Made by a program: the position numbers and the translations under genes. A stretch of 64,000 bases of DNA from Herbaspirillum sp. 3R11. Its GTDB lineage: Bacteria > Pseudomonadota > Gammaproteobacteria > Burkholderiales > Burkholderiaceae_D. The stretch lies in contig NZ_SPNJ01000003.1 of the NCBI RefSeq assembly GCF_004563925.1, positions 620,001 through 684,000 on the forward strand, in the 5' to 3' direction. A model generated the notes under the pieces. The model was not told the DNA's origin and did not search any database. It worked only from the letters and a program-made list of their open reading frames with translations. Shown here in pieces: positions 16,794 to 24,748 of this stretch. Numbering within the stretch: the first letter of the stretch is position 1; every line of letters starts with the position of its first letter.

Positions 16794-17930
16794 TCAGAAC
16801 CGGTGACGCAGACCCAGGCGCACCACATTCTGCGAGCTGTCGTCGGCAGGCGACGACGAGTACGCGGCATTGACGACGCCGGGATTGATGGCGTCCTTGG
16901 CGCGTTGGTTGGTGTACAGCGCATAAATATCGGTGCGCTTGGACAGGTAATAATCCACGCCGACGTTGAGCTGCGTCGACGAGACCTTGGTGGCGCCTGT
17001 CGTCACGCGGTTGATGTTGGCGCGGTCATAGATCACGCTGCCCAGCAGATGCAGATTGCCGGTGAGCGCATAGTCGACGCCGACGTCGAAGATGTTGGCT
17101 TTGGTCGCGGTGACGATCTGCACCAGGCCGGTCGCCGCAACGGCTGCGGCAGCCGGCTGTTTGGATTGCGACCACGCCGCATACAACTTGGCCGGACCTG
17201 CCTGATAACTCGTGCCGATGGTGAAGGTTTTCAGATTGGTGTCGCCCGCGCGGGCCGGCAAGGCGTCCGCCGCCAGTTTGCTTTGGTAGTAACCGGCGCC
17301 GATGCCGAACGGACCGTTGCTGTAGTTGCCGGCAAAGCCGAATGCCTGGCCCGCGGAAGTCTTGCCCGCCACTTCGCCGAAGCCGTAGAACAGGCTGCCG
17401 GTGAAGCCGCTCAGGTTGGCCGTGTCGTAGCGCACCGAGTTGTCGGTACGCGCGCCGCCGGCAACACGGTCCAGATTATTGAAGTGGCCGCCCTTGACGC
17501 CATTGGCGCCGAAGGTCTGCACCGAGGTGTATTTGGAGCCGATGTCTTCCAGGTAATCAGTCTGGCGGCCAATGGTCACGGTGCCGAACCCGCCGCTCAG
17601 GCCGACCACCGATTTGCGGTCGAACAAGGTATTGGCTGTGCCGAGGCCGCCGGTGTCGGCATTGAAGCCGTTTTCCAGATTGAAGATCGCCGACAGGCCG
17701 CCGCCGAGGTCTTCGACGCCTTTGAAGCCGATGCGCGACGTCGCCATGTCGCCCGAGTCGATGCTGAAACGGCTGCTGTTGTTGGCGCCGACTTTGCTGG
17801 TGTAGGTCAGGCTGGTGTCGATGATGCCGTAGACGGTGACGCTGCTTTGCGCGTGCGCGGTCAGTGTGGTGAATGTGGAAGTGGCGGCCACGGCGGACAG
17901 AGCCGCCAGGGCGAATACGCTTTTCTTCAT
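16794..17930 (-). CDS. outer-membrane porin, betaproteobacterial general porin family
   Basis: 378 residues from MKKSVFALAALSAV at 17930; the reading from 18080 adds a non-signal-like leader and is rejected. A signal peptide ends in LTAHA-QSSVTVYG, and QSSVTVYGIID is the standard first strand of these 16-stranded trimeric porins. The C-terminus GLRHRF ends in the Phe needed for BAM recognition. Many alternating hydrophobic strands and GRQTDY near the eyelet loop region are seen. It lies beside the acid-sugar locus but has its own terminator, and a 14-bp inverted repeat lies upstream, so it may be separately controlled. Selectivity is unknown. Confidence 0.92.
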   Translation of the reverse strand: MKKSVFALAALSAVAATSTFTTLTAHAQSSVTVYGIIDTSLTYTSKVGANNSSRFSIDSGDMATSRIGFKGVEDLGGGLSAIFNLENGFNADTGGLGTANTLFDRKSVVGLSGGFGTVTIGRQTDYLEDIGSKYTSVQTFGANGVKGGHFNNLDRVAGGARTDNSVRYDTANLSGFTGSLFYGFGEVAGKTSAGQAFGFAGNYSNGPFGIGAGYYQSKLAADALPARAGDTNLKTFTIGTSYQAGPAKLYAAWSQSKQPAAAAVAATGLVQIVTATKANIFDVGVDYALTGNLHLLGSVIYDRANINRVTTGATKVSSTQLNVGVDYYLSKRTDIYALYTNQRAKDAINPGVVNAAYSSSPADDSSQNVVRLGLRHRF

Positions 17931-17987
17931 GAAAATCCCTGAGTCAGATTGTGGAATAGGTAGGTGTATGTTCGATTTTTTTATTGT

Positions 17988-18001
17988 CGTTCGGACGAAC
18001 G
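17988..18001. promoter_or_regulatory. inverted repeat upstream of the first porin
   Basis: CGTTCG-GA-CGAACG is a perfect inverted repeat 58 bases before the porin ATG, a plausible operator. The surrounding gap (17931-18257) also holds a short tandem repeat of ACGTAAAAAAAG (18189-18212) and the idnD terminator, but no convincing gene. Confidence 0.45.
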
Positions 18002-18204
18002 CCTGCGGTATCGTGTGGTGACGATCTGCGTATGGAAGGTGCTGCAGCGGATGGTGGGTGTGCAGCCCTGTATCGAACATGCCGGATTATATTTACGTGC
18101 TATCCAGCGGTGTATAGCGGAAAACCCGTAGATGTGCGATTACAACAAGCTTGTGGGTATGTTTCATTTCTGCTGCGTAGCAAAAACTACGTAAAAAAAG
18201 ACGT

Positions 18205-18231
18205 AAAAAAAGCCGCTCTCATGAGCGGCTT
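18205..18231 (-). terminator. rho-independent terminator of the idonate operon
   Basis: AAGCCGCTC (18210-18218) pairs with GAGCGGCTT (18223-18231) around TCAT. On the minus strand a seven-T run follows. Confidence 0.92.
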
Positions 18232-18257
18232 CGGAAAGTATTGCTAGCGGTAAAAAA

Positions 18258-19295
18258 TTAATCGAAGCTCAGTTGCACCTTCATCATCTTCGAACGATCA
18301 CCGGCAATCTCAAAGGCCTCGACCGACTTCTCGAACGGATAGGTCGCTGAAATCAGCGGCTTCACGTCGACCAGCTTCTTGTTCATCAATTCCACCGCCA
18401 GCGCGAACTCTTCATGGAAACGGAAGGCGCCGCGCCATTCCAACTCTTTGCCGACCAGCAGGTTGGCCGGAAAGTTGATATCGCCGCCCAGGCCGACCTG
18501 CACGATCACGGCCCCCGGACGCAGCGTGTCGAGCGCGCCGCGCAAGGCCTGCTCGTTGCCGCTGGCTTCGAACAGCACGTCGAAGGTGCCCTTGTCCTGC
18601 GTGAATGCCTTGAGCACTTCGGCGTCCTGCGCGACGTTGATGGCCTGATCGGCACCGACTTTCAAGGCGCTTTCCAACGGCATTTTTGCCACGTCGGTGA
18701 CGACGATCTGCAAGGCGCCGGCGCGACGTGCGGCGATCACGGTGAGCGCGCCGATCGGACCACAGCCGGTGACCAGCACACGCTTGCCGAACAGCGGACC
18801 GGCGCGGCGCACTGCATGCAACGCCACCGACAAAGGTTCAGCCATCGCCGCTTCGCCGTCGCTGACGTGGTCGGCGACGACGTGCGCCTGTGCGCGCTCG
18901 ATGATGATTTCCTGGCGGAAGGCGCCCTGCACGTGTGGCATGCGCATCGCGCTGCCGTAGAAGCGCATGTCGAGACAGTGGTTCTGCTTGCCTTCCTGGC
19001 AGTACTTGCACAGGCCGCAGGGATTGCTCGGGCTGATGGAAATGCGGGTGCCGGCCTTGATGTCGGTGATGGCGGAACCGGTCTCGGCGATCATGCCGGA
19101 GACTTCATGGCCGAGCACCATCGGCTCCTTGATGCGCACGGTGCCGAAGCCGCCGTTGTGATAGTAGTGCAGGTCGGAGCCGCAGATGCCGCCGGCTTTG
19201 ACCTTCACCTTGAGTTGATGCGGCTGCAGTTCTGCGGTCTGCAATTCCTGGACGCGCAGGTCGTGCGGCGCGTGGATGACGATGCCTTGTTGCAT
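18258..19295 (-). CDS. idnD: L-idonate 5-dehydrogenase, zinc-dependent MDR family
   Basis: 345 residues from the ATG at 19295; the longer frame to 19457 overlaps idnO. It is a medium-chain zinc dehydrogenase: catalytic zinc ligands C38 (GGICGSD) and H63/E64 (GHEVSG), structural zinc cysteines C93, C96, C99 and C107, and the Rossmann motif GCGPIG. SDLHYYHNGGFGTVRIKEPMVLGHE, seen here in full over residues 40-64, is typical of IdnD. The reaction is L-idonate to 5-keto-D-gluconate, which IdnO reduces to D-gluconate. It is the last gene of the gntP-gntK-idnO-idnD operon, 17 bases after idnO, and is followed by a terminator. Confidence 0.88.
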   Translation of the reverse strand: MQQGIVIHAPHDLRVQELQTAELQPHQLKVKVKAGGICGSDLHYYHNGGFGTVRIKEPMVLGHEVSGMIAETGSAITDIKAGTRISISPSNPCGLCKYCQEGKQNHCLDMRFYGSAMRMPHVQGAFRQEIIIERAQAHVVADHVSDGEAAMAEPLSVALHAVRRAGPLFGKRVLVTGCGPIGALTVIAARRAGALQIVVTDVAKMPLESALKVGADQAINVAQDAEVLKAFTQDKGTFDVLFEASGNEQALRGALDTLRPGAVIVQVGLGGDINFPANLLVGKELEWRGAFRFHEEFALAVELMNKKLVDVKPLISATYPFEKSVEAFEIAGDRSKMMKVQLSFD

Positions 19296-19312
19296 GATGT
19301 TGTCCTTGGTTT

Positions 19313-20098
19313 TTATAGAGTAGCGGTAACGCCGCCATCGACATAGAGGATGTGGCCGTTGACGAATTTCGATGCGTCGCTGGACAGGAACACCGCCGCG
19401 CCGACCAGGTCCTCGACGTCGCCCCAGCGACGTGAAGGCGTGCGGCCGATCAGCCACTCGGAGAATTTTTCATCGGCGACCAGCGCCATGTTCATCTCGG
19501 TCTTGAAATAGCCCGGGCCGAGGCCGTTGACCTGCAGGCCGTACTTGCCCCAGTCGATCGCCATGCCCTTGGTAAACATCTTCACCGCACCCTTGGTCGC
19601 CGTGTACGGCGCGATGTTGGGACGACCGAGTTCGCTCTGCACCGAACAGACGTTGATGATCTTGCCGCGGCCGCGTTTGATCATGCCTTGCGCGACGGCC
19701 TTGGCGGTGAAGAACACGCTGTTCAGGTTGGTGCTGATCAGGTCGTTCCAGTCGGACTCCTTGAAGTCTTCCAGCGGCGCGCGGCGCTGGATGCCGGCGT
19801 TGTTGAACAGAATCTCGATGGGGCCGATGTCGGCCTCGATCTTCGCTACCGCGGCTTCCACCGAAGCCGACGAGGTCGCGTCGAAGGAGGACTCGTGAAT
19901 CGTGTAGCCCTCTTCGCGCAGCTTCGCCGCCACGACGGCGAGCTTGGCGGCGTCGCGGCCGTTGAGCACGATGGAGGCGCCGGCGGCAGCCAGGCCGCGC
20001 GCCAGCGCCAGGCCGATGCCGCCGCTGGAACCGGTGATCAGCGCGAGCCGGCCGCTTAGCGAAAAACTCTGCAGGCCTGCGGGTAATGTTGCGGTCAT
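19313..20098 (-). CDS. idnO: gluconate 5-dehydrogenase, SDR family
   Basis: 261 residues. The nucleotide motif GSSGGIG is at 23-29, NNAG at 99-102, and the catalytic set is S152, Y165 and K169. It fits the 5-keto-gluconate reductase group (LNGRD after strand 2, NNAGIQRRAPLEDF, LGPGYFKTEMN). It should interconvert 5-keto-D-gluconate and D-gluconate with NADP(H). AAGGAGACAG precedes the ATG. It is third in the operon, between the kinase and IdnD, so idonate carbon reaches gluconate and then 6-phosphogluconate. Confidence 0.88.
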   Translation of the reverse strand: MTATLPAGLQSFSLSGRLALITGSSGGIGLALARGLAAAGASIVLNGRDAAKLAVVAAKLREEGYTIHESSFDATSSASVEAAVAKIEADIGPIEILFNNAGIQRRAPLEDFKESDWNDLISTNLNSVFFTAKAVAQGMIKRGRGKIINVCSVQSELGRPNIAPYTATKGAVKMFTKGMAIDWGKYGLQVNGLGPGYFKTEMNMALVADEKFSEWLIGRTPSRRWGDVEDLVGAAVFLSSDASKFVNGHILYVDGGVTATL

Positions 20099-20137
20099 TC
20101 TGTCTCCTTGCTTGTTATGTGTGGAATGAGGTTGGAA

Positions 20138-21676
20138 TTATTTGATGTCGAGCCGCTGGAACGCCGCCAGCGCCCGGTATTCGTCGGCCAGCTTGTGCGG
20201 GATCGCCATGAAGATCGGCCGCAGGCGATCGTAGATGGCGACGTTTTCCGGAATCGGCAGATGACGGTTGGTCGAACCGACCATGTCGGAAATGACGTCG
20301 AGCGACTTGATCTTGCCGAGCGCGAGTAAACCAAGCACGGCGGCGCCCAGACAGGATGATTCGACGCTTTGCGGCACCACAACTTCACGATTGAAGATGT
20401 CGGCCATCATCTGGCGCCATAGGGCCGAGCGCGCAAAGCCGCCGGTCGCCATCATTCGTTTGGTCGGGCCGATCAGGTCTTCGACCGCGGGCAGGATGGA
20501 GTAGAGGTTGAAGATCACGCCTTCGAGCGCGGCGCGGATCATGTGTTCCTTGCGGTGATGCAGCGCCAGGCCGAAGAAGGAACCGCGCAGGTCGGCATTC
20601 CACAGCGGTGCGCGTTCGCCCGAGAGATACGGATGGAACAGCAGGCCTTCTGCGCCCGGCGCGATGTGTTCGGCGATACGGGTCAAGGCGTCGTAGGGAT
20701 CGACGCCATCCTTGCGCGCCTGCTCCGCTTCGGCGGTGGCGAGCTCGTCGCGCACCCAGCGGAAGATATTGCCGCCGTTGTTGACCGGCCCGCCGACCAC
20801 CCAATGCTGCTCCGTCAACGCGTAGCAAAAGGTGCGTCCGGAGGCATCGGTCACCGGCCGTTCGACCACCGTGCGCATGGCGCCGGAAGTGCCGATGGTG
20901 ACCGCCACCTGGCCCGGATGGATGGCGTTGACGCCGAGGTTGGACAGCACGCCGTCGTTGGCGCCGATGACGAACGGCGTATCGGCGCGCAAGCCGAGCT
21001 GCTCGGCAACTGCTGCGTCAAGTCCCTGCAATTGATGCGTAGTCGGTACCGGCTTGGGCAACTGGCGCGCATCGACTTGCAGCAATGCCAGTGCGCCTTC
21101 GTCCCAGTCCAGTTGTTCGAGGTTGAACATGCCGGTGGCGGAGGCGATCGAATAATCCACCAGCCATTCGCCGAACAGGCGGAACAATACGTATTCCTTG
21201 ATGCCGACAAAGCGCGCAGCCTGCTTGAAGATGTCGGATTTTTCGTGGCGCATCCACATCAGCTTGCACAGCGGCGACATCGGATGGATGGGCGTGCCGG
21301 TGCGGCGGTAGATGGCCTGGCCGTCGAACTCGTTCTTGATGCGTTCAGCCCAGACGCTGGCGCGGATGTCGCCCCAGGTGATGCTGTTGCTGAGCAGGTT
21401 GTTGTGACCGTCGAGCGCGATCAGGCTGTGCATGGCGGCGCTGAAGGAGACCAGCTCGATCTCGCCGGGCGCAGCCTTGGCGGCCGCGACGGCGCCGGCG
21501 ATCGAGCCCAGCACCGCGTCGAACATCTGCAGCGGATCCTGCTCGGACATGCCCGGCTCGGTGCACAGCACCGGATATTCGACGGCGTTCTGGGCCACCA
21601 CCTGGCCGTCCAGCGTGAACACCACGGTCTTGGTGCTGGTGGTGCCGATATCGACGCCGAGCATGAAGTGCGACAT
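20138..21676 (-). CDS. gntK: gluconokinase, FGGY family
   Basis: 512-residue sugar kinase of the FGGY fold. The phosphate-binding loop is GVDIGTTSTKTVVF near the N-terminus, and the catalytic region GANDGVLSNLGVNA and ATP-binding TIGTSGAMR lie in the second half. The overall pattern (EYPVLCTEPGMSEQDP, FSAAMHSL) is that of FGGY gluconokinases such as B. subtilis GntK, not the small P-loop GntK of E. coli. It would phosphorylate D-gluconate to 6-phosphogluconate for the Entner-Doudoroff or pentose phosphate route. AAAGGAAATACTC precedes the ATG. It sits 41 bases after the permease gene. Confidence 0.87.
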   Translation of the reverse strand: MSHFMLGVDIGTTSTKTVVFTLDGQVVAQNAVEYPVLCTEPGMSEQDPLQMFDAVLGSIAGAVAAAKAAPGEIELVSFSAAMHSLIALDGHNNLLSNSITWGDIRASVWAERIKNEFDGQAIYRRTGTPIHPMSPLCKLMWMRHEKSDIFKQAARFVGIKEYVLFRLFGEWLVDYSIASATGMFNLEQLDWDEGALALLQVDARQLPKPVPTTHQLQGLDAAVAEQLGLRADTPFVIGANDGVLSNLGVNAIHPGQVAVTIGTSGAMRTVVERPVTDASGRTFCYALTEQHWVVGGPVNNGGNIFRWVRDELATAEAEQARKDGVDPYDALTRIAEHIAPGAEGLLFHPYLSGERAPLWNADLRGSFFGLALHHRKEHMIRAALEGVIFNLYSILPAVEDLIGPTKRMMATGGFARSALWRQMMADIFNREVVVPQSVESSCLGAAVLGLLALGKIKSLDVISDMVGSTNRHLPIPENVAIYDRLRPIFMAIPHKLADEYRALAAFQRLDIK

Positions 21677-21717
21677 GAGTATTTCCTTTACTGCTGCCGT
21701 GTAAAACGCCGTTGCGT

Positions 21718-23070
21718 TTAGACGACCAGGTTAAGCAACATGATGAAGATCAGCGCTACCACCGAGATGATGGTTTCCATCGCCGTCCAGGTCTTGAATG
21801 TTTCGCCGACGCTCATGTTGAAGTATTCCTTGACCAGCCAGAAGCCGGCGTCATTGACGTGCGACAGGATCAGCGATCCGGCGCCGGTCGCCAGCACCAG
21901 CAGCTCGCGGTTGGTGCCGGGGATCAGCGTCACCAGCGGCGCCACGATGCCGGCGCCGGTAATTGTCGCTACCGTCGCCGAGCCGGTTGCCACGCGAATC
22001 ACGCCCGCCACGAACCAGGCCAGCAGCAACGGCGAAATCTGCGCATGCACCGCCAGTTGGCCGATCGCGGTGCCGACGCCGCTGTTGACCAGCATCTGCT
22101 TGAAGCCGCCGCCGGCGCCGATGATCAGCACGATGGCCGCAGTCGGCGCCAGGCTTTGGTCAACGAACTTCAACACTTGCTGGCGCGTGAAACCGCGCGC
22201 CACGCCAAAAGTGTACAGCGACAGCAGCAGCGCCGCCAGCAAGGCCACGATCGGGTTGCCGATGAAGTCCATCAGGTCGCGCATGGCGTTGCCTTCCGGC
22301 AGGGTGACGTCGACGAAGGTTTTCAGCAACATCAGGAACACTGGCGACAGCACCGTGACCAGCGTGATCGCAAAGCCCGGCAGGTCCTTGGTTTGCGGTT
22401 CGCGCGCCAGTTGCTCCATCAGCTCGTCGGACGGCTTGATGTCGACATACTTGGCGATGAAGGCGCCGAACATCGGGCCGGCGATGATCACCGTCGGCAA
22501 GCCGACCACGAGGCCGTAGAAAATGGTCTTGCCGATGTCGGCGCCGAAGATGCCGATCGCCAGCAGCGGGCCCGGATGCGGCGGCACCAGGCCGTGCATG
22601 ACGGACAGGCTGGCCAGCATCGGCATGCCGATCTTGAACAGCGGCACGCCCGAGCGGCGCGAGACGATGAACACCAGCGGGATCAGCAGCACGAAGCCGA
22701 TTTCGAAGAACAGCGGGATGCCGACCAGGAAGGCGCCGATCATCATGGCCCAGTGCACGCGCTGCTTGCCGAAGGCGCGCACCAGCGTCTGCGCGATCTG
22801 GTCGGCACCGCCCGATTCGGCCATCATCTTGCCGAGCATGGTGCCCAGGCCCAGGACGATGCCGACGAAGCCGAGCACGCCGCCGAAACCATCCTGGAAT
22901 GATTTGACGATTTTGGCCAGCGGCATGCCGGAGATCAGGCCGAGGAAGCCCGAGGTGATGATCAGTGCGATGAAGGGGTGGATGCGCAGGCGCGTGATCA
23001 TGCCGATCAGCACCACGATCGCCAGGAAGGCGTTCAACAACAGGCTTGCTTCGTTACTCAATCCGAACAT
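21718..23070 (-). CDS. gntP: gluconate/idonate permease, GntP family
   Basis: 450 residues from the ATG at 23070, with TGGAG upstream; the frame to 23223 is an unsupported extension. About 12-14 predicted helices and the family signatures SGFLGLISGMP, GLVPPHPGPLLAIGIFGAD, RVATGSATVATITGAG and SHVNDAGFWLVKEYF are present. GntP-family carriers import gluconate and related acids by proton symport. It is the first gene of the operon, so uptake, oxidation-reduction and phosphorylation are encoded together. The two GntR-like operators lie about 220-260 bases upstream. Confidence 0.9.
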   Translation of the reverse strand: MFGLSNEASLLLNAFLAIVVLIGMITRLRIHPFIALIITSGFLGLISGMPLAKIVKSFQDGFGGVLGFVGIVLGLGTMLGKMMAESGGADQIAQTLVRAFGKQRVHWAMMIGAFLVGIPLFFEIGFVLLIPLVFIVSRRSGVPLFKIGMPMLASLSVMHGLVPPHPGPLLAIGIFGADIGKTIFYGLVVGLPTVIIAGPMFGAFIAKYVDIKPSDELMEQLAREPQTKDLPGFAITLVTVLSPVFLMLLKTFVDVTLPEGNAMRDLMDFIGNPIVALLAALLLSLYTFGVARGFTRQQVLKFVDQSLAPTAAIVLIIGAGGGFKQMLVNSGVGTAIGQLAVHAQISPLLLAWFVAGVIRVATGSATVATITGAGIVAPLVTLIPGTNRELLVLATGAGSLILSHVNDAGFWLVKEYFNMSVGETFKTWTAMETIISVVALIFIMLLNLVV

Positions 23071-23291
23071 GTGGATGTCTCCAGGGGCGATAGTGCACAC
23101 GGCCGCTACACGCGCACATGCGGAAAACCGCATTGTCGCGCCGTCAATACCATGCCTGCCATCCGATGCGGAGTCTTTACATTGTCTCGACGAGGGCGTC
23201 CCGGGTGCATGCATTGCAAACAAACATCGGGACTGCCGTGCCCACTATCTGCGTAGTGTTTATGAAAGGGAATTTTTTGTTTTACGCCAAA

Positions 23292-23331
23292 ATGTTAGCG
23301 TTAACATCGGCAGCGATGATAACGCTACCAA
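23292..23331. promoter_or_regulatory. two GntR/IdnR-like operators
   Basis: ATGTTAGCGTTAACAT (23292-23307) has perfect ATGTTA/TAACAT arms. ATGATAACGCTACCAA (23316-23331), read on the other strand TTGGTAGCGTTATCAT, is a second, weaker copy. Centres are 24 bp apart. Both match the general form of LacI-family GntR sites. They lie in the 406-bp gap between gntP and the LacI-type gene; the rest of the gap shows no gene. Confidence 0.65.
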
Positions 23332-23476
23332 AATTTATGTGTCAAATCATTTGTATGAATATCTGGAGGGAGGAAACGTCCCGGAAAGGCCGATGCGGCG
23401 GCGCAGCATGGTTTTACATGGGTGATTGTCCGGACGCTAAGGGTATGATGTCGGCAATCGAAATTTCCGTCCCGCC

Positions 23477-24535
23477 ATGAGCAAAAACGCCGCCGCCGAA
23501 AAAACCGCCAAGCCAACGAGAGCCGTCAAGGGAAGCCGCGCCACCGGCCGCGTCACCATCGTCGACGTTGCCGCCGAAGCACGCGTCAGCCCGATGACCG
23601 TATCGCGTGCATTGAAGTCGCCGGAGCTGGTCCAGCAAGAGGCGCGCGACCGCATTGCGGCGGCCATCCGCAAGCTCGGCTACGTACCCAATCAGGCTGC
23701 CAGCACCCTGGCGTCGGCGCGCTCGCAGGTGATCGGCGTGCTGGTGCCGTCGCTGACCAATGCGGTGTTCATCGAAACCCTGAGCGGCATCCGCGACTAC
23801 CTGTCGCAGGCCGGCTACCAGTTCCTGATCGGTGAAACCGGTTATTCGAAGGAGAAGGAAAGCCGGCTGATTTCCACCTACCTGGCGCATGCGCCCGACG
23901 GTTTCCTGCTGTCGAGCTCGGACCAGCACGACATCCTGCGGCGCCAACTGGCGGCGTCGAATATCCCGGCCGTGCGCATGTTCGATCTGGGCAAGAGCAA
24001 CAGCGACATGTCGGTCGGCTTTTCGCAGACCAAGGCCGGCTACGCGGCGGCGCGCCATCTGATCGAGCGTGGTTATCGCCGCCCTGCTTTCCTGGCGGCG
24101 CAGCTCGATCCGCGCATGATGAAACGGCGCGAAGGCTTCCGCAAGGGACTCAGCGAAGCCGGTCTCGATCCGGATGTGGAAGTGCTGCTGCCGGCGCCGA
24201 CCACGGTCGACATGGGCGCCCAACTGCTGGCGCGCGTGCTGGAGATTGCGCCCGATTGCGACGCCGTGTTTTGCTGCAACGACGATCTCGCGCTGGGCGC
24301 CTTGTTCGAATGCCAGCGGCGCGGCATCAAGGTGCCGCAGCAGATGGCGATCGCCGGCTTCAACGACCTGTCTTGGGCGGCCTGCGCCACCCCCTCAATC
24401 ACCACTATCGTCACGCCGCGTTACGACATCGGCTACAAGGCGGCGGAGATGTTGATTCGTCAACTCAAGGGCGAACCCGTGGAGAAAGCGCGGCTCGATC
24501 TGGGCTTCGAGCTGGCGGTGCGCGAGAGCACCTGA
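23477..24535 (+). CDS. gntR: LacI-family regulator of gluconate/idonate genes (GntR type)
   Basis: 352 residues. After a Lys/Ala-rich lead of about 25 residues comes the LacI helix-turn-helix, RVTIVDVAAEARVSPMTVSR with hinge LGYVPNQAASTLASARS. The sugar-binding domain follows from about residue 85 with IGVLVPSLTNAVF. This agrees with GntR of the gluconate regulon rather than LacI itself. It is divergent from gntP with two palindromic operators between, so it most likely represses the gntP-gntK-idnO-idnD operon until gluconate or 6-phosphogluconate is present. Confidence 0.87.
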   Translation: MSKNAAAEKTAKPTRAVKGSRATGRVTIVDVAAEARVSPMTVSRALKSPELVQQEARDRIAAAIRKLGYVPNQAASTLASARSQVIGVLVPSLTNAVFIETLSGIRDYLSQAGYQFLIGETGYSKEKESRLISTYLAHAPDGFLLSSSDQHDILRRQLAASNIPAVRMFDLGKSNSDMSVGFSQTKAGYAAARHLIERGYRRPAFLAAQLDPRMMKRREGFRKGLSEAGLDPDVEVLLPAPTTVDMGAQLLARVLEIAPDCDAVFCCNDDLALGALFECQRRGIKVPQQMAIAGFNDLSWAACATPSITTIVTPRYDIGYKAAEMLIRQLKGEPVEKARLDLGFELAVREST

Positions 24536-24748
24536 CCGGCGCCAAAGCCGCAGCAGTACAGCGCATTTCACCAATACACCTTCGTGTGCAGCGATTGATG
24601 AGACGGCCTCGACGCCCCGCGCGCCGATCTGAAATCAGGGCGCAGATTTCTTGATTTTTCTATGGACATCGAACTTCCAAGGGCTACAATCGTCTGATGC
24701 GAAAGCATGCGTTTCACCATAATTACAGACAACCTCAGGAGAATCCCC

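Noticed and set aside
17984-18247. 87-residue open frame upstream of the first porin
   Set aside because: It crosses the idnD terminator and the inverted repeat and has no family resemblance.
23292-23331. CRISPR-like or phage repeat interpretation of the paired repeats
   Set aside because: Only two imperfect units without spacers; the position and form fit LacI-family operators.
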